Assembly: GCA_043764015.1 (NCBI GenBank)
Contig: JAYUKY010000059.1
Span: 70,383-134,382, forward strand
DNA: 64,000 bases
Direction: 5' to 3'
DNA from: JANYGM01 sp043764015
GTDB taxonomy: Bacteria; Bacteroidota; Bacteroidia; Cytophagales; Thermonemataceae
Shown here: positions 59,601 to 64,000 of the stretch, in pieces
How positions within the stretch are numbered: position 1 is the stretch's first letter
Layout of the letters: every line of letters starts with the position of its first letter
Notes under the pieces: model-generated
Databases searched by the model: none
Told to the model about the DNA's origin: nothing
Seen by the model: only the letters and a program-made list of their open reading frames with translations
Program-made: the position numbers and the translations under genes

Positions 59601-61276
59601 TCTTCAATTTGAACTTCCAAATTATCTTTCATTCTTTGGAGTTCTACCTGACTTTTTTGCATTACTTCTTGCGTAGAAGCCAGTTCTTCCATATTTTGGC
59701 GCATCAAATCATCTTGCTCTCTCATTGTTGCGGTTGCTTTTTGAGAGTCTTGCAAAAGTTGTTGATTGCGTGTTACATTTCTTGCGCCTGCGAGTGTGGA
59801 GGCAATACTTTCTGATAATTTTTCTACAAAATCAATTTCAAATTTCTCAAAACGGTTGAAAGATGCAATTTCTATTGCACCATAAACCTCTTCATTATCT
59901 ATCAAAGGAATAATGAGCAAGTTTTTTGGTGTAGCATCACCCAAACCAGACGTAACTTGTATGTAATCTTCAGGAATTTTGTCAATATGAAGAATATCAC
60001 GTTCCACAACTGCCTGACCTATAAGCCCTTGTCCTATTCCTATACGTTTTTCTTGAAATTTCTTTTTGTCATAGGCAAAAGATGCTTTCATCTCCAAAAA
60101 CTGCTCTCCATTTTCTTCTTGCATAATAAAAATACCACCTTGATTAGCTTTCAAATAATTAACAAGGTTGGAAATAACTCTATAAGAAAGTGCCTCTAAG
60201 TCTTCAGAACGAGTACGCAAAATATCCACAAACTCATTAAAACCATTATTTGACCAGTTGCGGCGGCGGTCTTCTTCTGCCACTTTCAAAAGGTTATCTT
60301 TCATATCCAAAAGCGCATAACCAAGCGTGTCTTTGTCGCCACGTACTGCAAAAGGATATTCATAATTAGCATTTCCCATATTTTTAGCAAATTCAGAAGT
60401 TTGCTTCAAACTTGTTACAAGGCTATTTATGTTGTTAGAAAGTTGTCCCAATTCATCTCTTCTATCATAAATCACTTTTTGGGTAACATCTCCATCTGCT
60501 ATTTCTCGTGTAATTTGCGCTACTTTATTGAGAGGTTTAATAAGGTTACGAATAACCAAGAAATACCCAGCCACAAGCACAACAAGAAGAATTAAGATAA
60601 CAAAAAACAAGATAATTTGTAGCGTTGTTTGTGTGCTGATATAGTTAGCAATAAACAAATCAACAATTTCTGTAATATTTTTTTGTAAGCGTGGATTTGC
60701 CTCGTTGAGTGCTTCATACGCCTTTTGGACTTTGGCATTACGTACTTTTTCAACGGTTTTTATGTCTTGAATTATCTCAATTTCGGGCAAAGAGTCATTT
60801 GCTGCAAATTGTTCTGTTGAAGATGTTATTTGTTTTCCATCAACTACAGAGTCAAGTTCAGCGTTTTCACTTAGCAAAATATTAAGTTCTTTTTTGTAGA
60901 GTTTCCAATTATCTCCAAAAAGTAAAACTTTATCACGTACTTTGCCTGTTGTAGGTGCAATATCACCTACATTAGTTTGTATGGCTATATTTTTACGACC
61001 ATTTTTAAGGATATCTACTACATCATCAACTTTATCTTGATAAGTTTTCAGGTCAATTTTTGCCTCACGGTTGCCATCTTTGACAAGAGAATTAAGGAAT
61101 GCAATCTGTTTGACAGATTTTTCTATTTCTTTTGCTTTGTCTATGGTACGTGCATTGGTGCGTAATGCGTTGTTGGAAAGTGTGATAAGCGTGTAACTCA
61201 AGATTACGAGGGCTATCATCAGTCCAAAAAACACACTAATAAGCTGACTAATACTAAGTTGCTTTGATTTTTTCAT
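56603..61276 (-). CDS. Giant PAS/GAF sensor protein lacking an output domain
   Basis: This 1557-residue protein has a first span (about 10-30), a periplasmic helical domain, and a second span (about 217-240, LQIILFFVILILLVVLVAGYFLV). HAMP follows (NLIKPLNKVAQITREIADGDV), then a GAF domain (about 345-500) and a coiled coil (about 505-580). Five or so PAS domains follow (for example KMVENATDFVFMANIDQQIIY, SVEGLITGGVLFTKNITEQQ and DALPQSVFWKDAESKFLGGNQ). A second GAF lies at about 1285-1440, and a last PAS ends at RSA. No histidine kinase, GGDEF or methyl-accepting signature was found. It may signal by protein contact. An alternative is a stop-codon error truncating a kinase domain. Confidence 0.85.
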   Translation of the reverse strand: MKKSKQLSISQLISVFFGLMIALVILSYTLITLSNNALRTNARTIDKAKEIEKSVKQIAFLNSLVKDGNREAKIDLKTYQDKVDDVVDILKNGRKNIAIQTNVGDIAPTTGKVRDKVLLFGDNWKLYKKELNILLSENAELDSVVDGKQITSSTEQFAANDSLPEIEIIQDIKTVEKVRNAKVQKAYEALNEANPRLQKNITEIVDLFIANYISTQTTLQIILFFVILILLVVLVAGYFLVIRNLIKPLNKVAQITREIADGDVTQKVIYDRRDELGQLSNNINSLVTSLKQTSEFAKNMGNANYEYPFAVRGDKDTLGYALLDMKDNLLKVAEEDRRRNWSNNGFNEFVDILRTRSEDLEALSYRVISNLVNYLKANQGGIFIMQEENGEQFLEMKASFAYDKKKFQEKRIGIGQGLIGQAVVERDILHIDKIPEDYIQVTSGLGDATPKNLLIIPLIDNEEVYGAIEIASFNRFEKFEIDFVEKLSESIASTLAGARNVTRNQQLLQDSQKATATMREQDDLMRQNMEELASTQEVMQKSQVELQRMKDNLEVQIEERTSELAEKESQLSEALRLADLAPWKLVINKNMFECNNEFFRLLRTNSEIEQGFYISVERFVNDFTHIDDRTKLQKKLAEAVRADIDYEESVEFRILPMGSEYRNVSLSIKQTRDEIDNSLQFLYGTMQDITKQKRIEEQIRLKNEELEVQQLEQQKFVTMVENATDFVFMANIDQQIIYSNKIGQQNFGVIPYEANKIYIKDLLRKEDFETFKNEILPQVLSSGMWEGELEMVNLYTKQLTYMTGNIVSIKDNKGEYTAIATIMRDITDKRRIAQEMETSNIRMKSILESTEDEILAIDTDFNLLSFNTQWANFIHKEAGVTPIVGMNLLKDLGLRPELCTKYEKSWERLFEDGSYSDVETFTQKEVQKVKSNGREKDKEIVLGEYYFSRFYNPIYSVEGLITGGVLFTKNITEQQMAEQAILKSENRLKAITNSTTEGIIIHEKGYIKDVNSAFCMISGYTAEELIGSYIFNLLTPESKAVAIINMQLGYEKPYEATFINKKGFEIPTEILGRVVRFEDQRVRVFAIRNLTEQFEAQQKLQSAKDMLQKIIDALPQSVFWKDAESKFLGGNQKFLQNIGLEKSDQLIGKSDFDLYIEEEAKEYIEQEQRMIATNMPEIDILQTQKQISTDKTAWLKVSKVPFHDNEGVILGIIGTYQDITDERNNEELIRENKDRLRKHIEQLTMLGAQNVTLETLPAFAGQITEIICENLNLGRASVWHLVDDSLTDGHLQCLDIFDSNINEHLQHEQFRVTKFPVFMAELNDKPVILAEYAQVDARIKELTVPYLAEAGITSLLCYPIKLDNKLKGIIMCEHTRTPREWTQDNQKFALSMLDLMTAKIKEAESQEIISSYTEISTKIKGEEREERVATHVENLSGNIADNISVQIMEKSIDCIVSMDKNGNINYFNGKAQTVLEGTFNKDIFKNMNWFDLFTAFPDELEKQKMIWEQLYMEQEAFEKVAYYGQGDFKYRARTYYEPIKDQNNTFAGVIIYIRKSA

Positions 61277-61309
61277 TGCTAAAACTTTATTCTGAATGGC
61301 TAAAAACTT

Positions 61310-61432
61310 TTATTCTGTAATGTTGTAGTAAAGCACTAAAACCAATATAAACACTAACATAAAAAGATACAAAAACGCATCTACGGTAAAATAGGCTTTA
61401 TATTTTTCATGAATTTCTTTCATTTTTGACAT
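61310..61432 (-). CDS. Small single-span membrane protein
   Basis: From the ATG at 61432 the ORF gives 40 residues, MSKMKEIHEKYKAYFTVDAF then LYLFMLVFILVLVLYYNITE, with one C-terminal transmembrane helix. The long reading from 61510 adds 26 residues encoded by the palindromic repeat (SGRPQGYAPTNLS) and is rejected. Another ATG at 61423 is possible. No partner or function is known; it lies just upstream of the PAS/GAF sensor gene on the same strand (33-nt gap), which could link them. Confidence 0.5.
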   Translation of the reverse strand: MSKMKEIHEKYKAYFTVDAFLYLFMLVFILVLVLYYNITE

Positions 61433-61435
61433 AGG

Positions 61436-61650
61436 TTTTTGGTTGGATAAATTTGTAGGGGCGTACCCTTGTGGTCGCCCTGAATGCGAAAGCAACACGT
61501 CAAACAACATATAATTTTTTTAGGTTTTAGGTGAAGTTAGGTGTTTCTACCTGATTTCAATAAACGAAGATAAAATACATTGTTTGTCGCATTTGTTTGT
61601 CGTGTTGCTTTCGCATATGTGGGCGACCACAAGGGTACGCCCCTACAAAC
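61436..61650. repeat. Large inverted repeat (TAGGGGCGTACCC arms)
   Basis: Arm TTTGTAGGGGCGTACCC..GGTCGCC near 61451-61478 and arm GGCGACC..GGGTACGCCCCTACAAA near 61623-61650 are reverse complements. Inner GCGAAAGCAACACG and CGTGTTGCTTTCGC also pair. The interior has AAATACATTGTTTGTCG, the loop core found in the heptamer elements. It lies between the small membrane gene and fabI. Confidence 0.8.
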
Positions 61651-62463
61651 CTATTTTGAAAGCCTTTCTACCACTTGTGGGGAAATTCCCATACAAGAAA
61701 AACCGCCATCGTGGTAAAGATTTTGCATTGTAACCATCTTAGTTAAATCTGAAAACATCACCACACAATATTCTGCACAGGCTTCCGCAGAGGCATTTCC
61801 TAGTGGCGACATCATATTGGCATAGTCTGCAAAAGCATCAAAACCGCCCACACCTGTACCTGCCGTTGTGGCAGTTGGAGATTGTGAAATAGTATTGACA
61901 CGTACTTTTTTGAGGCGTGCAAAACGCTCACCATAACTGCGTGCTATTGATTCCAAAACGGCTTTTGCCTGTGCCATATCCGAATAATCTGGGAAAGTGC
62001 GTTGTGCAGCAATATAAGAAAGTGCCAAAACTGATGCGCCTTCACTCAAACAATCTAATTTTTCTGCTACTTGGAGCATTTTATGGAAAGAAAGCGCAGA
62101 AATATCAATGCTTTTCATAAACCAATCATAGTTCAAATCTCCATAATCTTTGCCTTTTCTTACATTTGGACTCATTCCTATTGAATGTAACACAAAATCA
62201 ATTTTGCCACCCAATAATTCTTCTGATTTTTTGTAAAGATTTTCTATATCTTCCAAAACGGTCGCATCTGCACCAATTACTTCTGTATTGCAGGCTTTTG
62301 CTAAATCTTGGATTTTCCCCATACGCATAGCCACAGGCGCATTGCTAAGGGTAAAAGTTGCACCTTCTTCTTTGCATTTGAGGGCAACTTGCCACGCTAT
62401 TGATTTCTCGTCCAAAGCACCTGTAATGATGCCTCTTTTACCTTTCAAAAGATTGTAAGCCAT
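61651..62463 (-). CDS. fabI: Enoyl-[acyl-carrier-protein] reductase (FabI)
   Basis: This 270-residue enzyme catalyses the final reduction step of fatty-acid elongation with NADH. The start MAYNLLKGKRGIITGALDEKSIAWQVA is FabI-like. The catalytic pair Y160 and K167 (YSDMAQAK) is present in the AYPDYSDMAQAKAVLESIARS-type context. LSPLGNASAEACAEYCVVMFSDL is a FabI C-terminal motif. It is monocistronic, with a promoter-like sequence at 62528-62557. A clear single-copy essential gene. Confidence 0.95.
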   Translation of the reverse strand: MAYNLLKGKRGIITGALDEKSIAWQVALKCKEEGATFTLSNAPVAMRMGKIQDLAKACNTEVIGADATVLEDIENLYKKSEELLGGKIDFVLHSIGMSPNVRKGKDYGDLNYDWFMKSIDISALSFHKMLQVAEKLDCLSEGASVLALSYIAAQRTFPDYSDMAQAKAVLESIARSYGERFARLKKVRVNTISQSPTATTAGTGVGGFDAFADYANMMSPLGNASAEACAEYCVVMFSDLTKMVTMQNLYHDGGFSCMGISPQVVERLSK

Positions 62464-62527
62464 ATTTTTGGTTTTTATTTTGATGTTTTTTTTAAGTGAT
62501 TTCTAAGAATATATATTATTTTAACCA

Positions 62528-62557
62528 CAAATGTAGCAAAATATCTCAAAAAACAAA
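62528..62557 (-). promoter_or_regulatory. Putative promoter of fabI
   Basis: On the minus strand TTTG (62554-62557) and TACATTTG (62528-62535) are 18 nt apart. The predicted start is near 62521, about 58 nt before the fabI ATG. Confidence 0.65.
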
Positions 62558-62668
62558 ATCTAAACAAAGTTTTATGTTGTTTTCAAAGTAGAATTGTGTA
62601 TTTTGCAGAATAATTTTAAGAGATTCTTTGGCGTGATTATTGAAAGAAATATAATTAAAAACCTAAAA

Positions 62669-63118
62669 ATGAACCAAATGAAAATATTTATTCCTGCGCT
62701 AATATCAGCTTTTTTATTATCCCAAACAGATTTTAAAGAGCAAAAAATAACAAAACACACTTCTATTATACGCCTTGATACGCCCAAAATTAGAGATAAT
62801 AGTAAGATTTTTGATAAAGTTGATACGCCAGCAACTCTAGAGGGCGGAATTACGAGAGCCATACAAAATAACATTAGATACCCCAACGCTGCAATGAGGA
62901 GTGGAATTGAAGGTACAGTTGTTGTGAGTTTTATTGTTGACAGAGATGGTTCTGTTCCAAAAGATTGCGTAAAAGTGGTTACGTCTGCCCATCCTTTTCT
63001 TGATAATGAAAGTGTAAGAGCAGTACGTCTCTCTCCTAAGTGGACACCTGCTAAAAATAAAGGTATAGTTGTGAGACAACGACTACAAACACCTGTTATG
63101 TTTAAAATTAGCAGATAA
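62669..63118 (+). CDS. TonB C-terminal domain protein
   Basis: This 149-residue protein starts MNQMKIFIPALISAFLLSQTD, a signal-like leader. A TonB_C domain follows, with the conserved GGITRAIQNNIRYPNAAMRSGIEGTVVVSFIVDRDG and SVRAVRLSPKWTPAKNKG. It lacks the typical Pro-rich linker and N-terminal membrane anchor of full TonB, so it is a short energy-transducer-like protein or a periplasmic TonB_C. The start at 62669 is preferred over 62594 because the longer reading adds 25 unlikely residues. Confidence 0.85.
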   Translation: MNQMKIFIPALISAFLLSQTDFKEQKITKHTSIIRLDTPKIRDNSKIFDKVDTPATLEGGITRAIQNNIRYPNAAMRSGIEGTVVVSFIVDRDGSVPKDCVKVVTSAHPFLDNESVRAVRLSPKWTPAKNKGIVVRQRLQTPVMFKISR

Positions 63119-63187
63119 AAATACTGTCGGTTGCCTATACTACTACAGATGTAAGCGACACTAATCAATAAGAAACCAAAAACTTAA

Positions 63188-63655
63188 ATGTTAAATTTTG
63201 ATAATAATGGGTATTTATTACCTTATGAGGCAATAGAAGTAGATTTACCAACATTAGAAAATATTTTTGTGTTTAATAAAGTGCGTGAACGGCTGTTTAT
63301 TAATTACTTGCGTTGGTTGGAGAGTTTTAAAAACAGGGTTACACCAAATTTTATGCAGTTTATCAATGGTAGTTTTATTAGTCAAAAAGAATTTCCAAAA
63401 GATATTGATTTTGTTACTTTTTTTGATTACCAAATATACGACAAAGAAGAACGTTTTTTAGATAAATATTGGACTTTTTCATTAGAAAATGAAGGTTTGG
63501 ATAGCTATTTGGTCAAAACTTACCCTGTAGAACACGAAAGATATTCAAGTTATATCAATGATATAAATGTATGGGAAAACCGCTATTCAAAAACAACCGC
63601 AGACGAAATGGGAAACGTCTTTAAAAAAGGATTTTTAAAAATTTTACATTACTAA
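63188..63655 (+). CDS. Hypothetical cytoplasmic protein (155 aa)
   Basis: This 155-residue protein begins MLNFDNNGYLLPYEAIEVDLPTLENIFVFN. Aromatic and charged residues dominate, with FINGSFISQKEFPKDIDFVTFFDY in the middle. The DIDFVTFF-type motif recalls nucleotidyltransferase-like DUFs that pair with small coiled-coil proteins, but catalytic residues cannot be confirmed here. The next gene starts 4 nt after its stop, so the pair is probably cotranscribed. Confidence 0.65.
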   Translation: MLNFDNNGYLLPYEAIEVDLPTLENIFVFNKVRERLFINYLRWLESFKNRVTPNFMQFINGSFISQKEFPKDIDFVTFFDYQIYDKEERFLDKYWTFSLENEGLDSYLVKTYPVEHERYSSYINDINVWENRYSKTTADEMGNVFKKGFLKILHY

Positions 63656-63658
63656 AAT

Positions 63659-63868
63659 ATGGAAACTTTAGAAAAAAAACCTAATCAAGTGGCTATTTTG
63701 CAGCTTTTGGAACAAATAGAGATTTGCAATACACAAATCAAAAGGTATGCACAAATGGGGGAAAAAGAAGATAGCCTTGCAATACGCCAAGAAAAATATA
63801 TGAGAAACCGCTTTCTAAAAGAATTAGATGTCATATTAAATGACTTTGATGTGCATCTGAATTTTTGA
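63659..63868 (+). CDS. Small coiled-coil hypothetical protein (69 aa)
   Basis: This 69-residue protein is helical throughout (LEQIEICNTQIKRYAQMGEKEDSLAIRQEKYMRNRFLKELDVIL). It follows the 155-aa gene with a 3-nt gap, so the two form a likely two-gene unit. Such a small helical partner beside a nucleotidyltransferase-like gene recalls MNT/HEPN-like or similar pairs, but the fold is not confirmed. No function assigned. Confidence 0.55.
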   Translation: METLEKKPNQVAILQLLEQIEICNTQIKRYAQMGEKEDSLAIRQEKYMRNRFLKELDVILNDFDVHLNF

Positions 63869-64000
63869 AATAAAATACTTGTTGCTGTAAAAGTTCCGTT
63901 GTAAATATATAAAAGATGACTTGGAATTTTCATAAAAATAACAACTTAGGAAAATTTTCATAATTTTATTTATTGAGTGTGCTAAATTTTCTTATTTTTT

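Noticed and set aside
62572..63168. 198-aa minus-strand ORF opposite the TonB_C gene
   Set aside because: The plus-strand frame has a recognisable TonB_C domain; the antisense frame matches nothing and is a shadow.

Overview
This is a low-GC chromosomal window from a member of the Bacteroidota, most likely Cytophagales-like, though no species can be named from it. The evidence is a type IX secretion (T9SS) cargo protein with a gliding-type C-terminal domain beside a PorP/SprF protein, and promoters of the Bacteroidota form (TTTG, 18-20 nt, TAnnTTTG). SusC-like TonB receptors with carboxypeptidase-regulatory domains, a split atpD-atpC pair and many Bacteroidota-restricted secreted or lipoprotein families point the same way. 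No prophage, insertion sequence, integrase or CRISPR array was seen. The content is mostly a stable housekeeping chromosome.

Layout. 1-2.3 kb: end of a T9SS cargo gene plus PorP/SprF. 2.3-3.7 kb: a YoeB-type toxin-antitoxin pair and a secreted regulatory-domain protein. 3.75-4.7 kb: a non-coding block with three tandem copies of an apparent small-RNA family, the most interesting item here. 4.7-8.7 kb: RecD/Pif1-like helicase, cdsA, a DUF2007 protein and an amino-acid dehydrogenase. 8.9-13.6 kb: a lone PD-(D/E)XK (DUF2357-type) nuclease and a TonB receptor. 13.7-18 kb: a TPR/LuxR-type regulator and a subtilisin-like protease, then tRNA-Leu(GAG). 18-25.7 kb: comB, fmt, a FAH-family hydrolase, rplS, an M1 peptidase, small ORFs, a lipoprotein and sufS. 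26-31.4 kb: pyruvate dehydrogenase E2, a DUF4337-like protein, GT2, a YgjP-like protease, aroC and a 36-aa membrane microprotein. 31.5-41 kb: NucA-type nuclease, a membrane VWA-like protein, a 1269-aa NtrY-like kinase and an ankyrin/Lys-Glu-rich protein. 41-46.2 kb: EamA transporter, a 20-aa PFG-repeat microgene, secreted proteins, and atpC/atpD. 46.5-52.9 kb: RDD protein, methyltransferase, zinc-ribbon membrane protein, beta-barrel and Ig-like lipoprotein. 53-56.5 kb: a cobalamin riboswitch controlling a BtuB-like receptor and a BtuG-like propeller lipoprotein. 56.6-64 kb: a giant PAS/GAF sensor without an output domain, fabI, a TonB C-terminal protein and two small hypotheticals.

Genes that probably work together: T9SS cargo with PorP/SprF; antitoxin with toxin; riboswitch, BtuB and BtuG for B12 capture; atpD with atpC; sRNA copies 1-3 as one family, with a possible pairing site in the 3' region of the TPR regulator.

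The intergenic DNA is unusually rich in palindromes. Three kinds stand out: elements whose stems are degenerate heptamer arrays (TTCACAC/CTCACAC/TTCGTAC-like) around a shared AAATACATTGTTT core; GCCACGAAT..ATTCGTGGC hairpins; and several large composite inverted repeats. The heptamer arrays often touch start or stop codons, so several start choices below exclude repeat-encoded N-terminal extensions.
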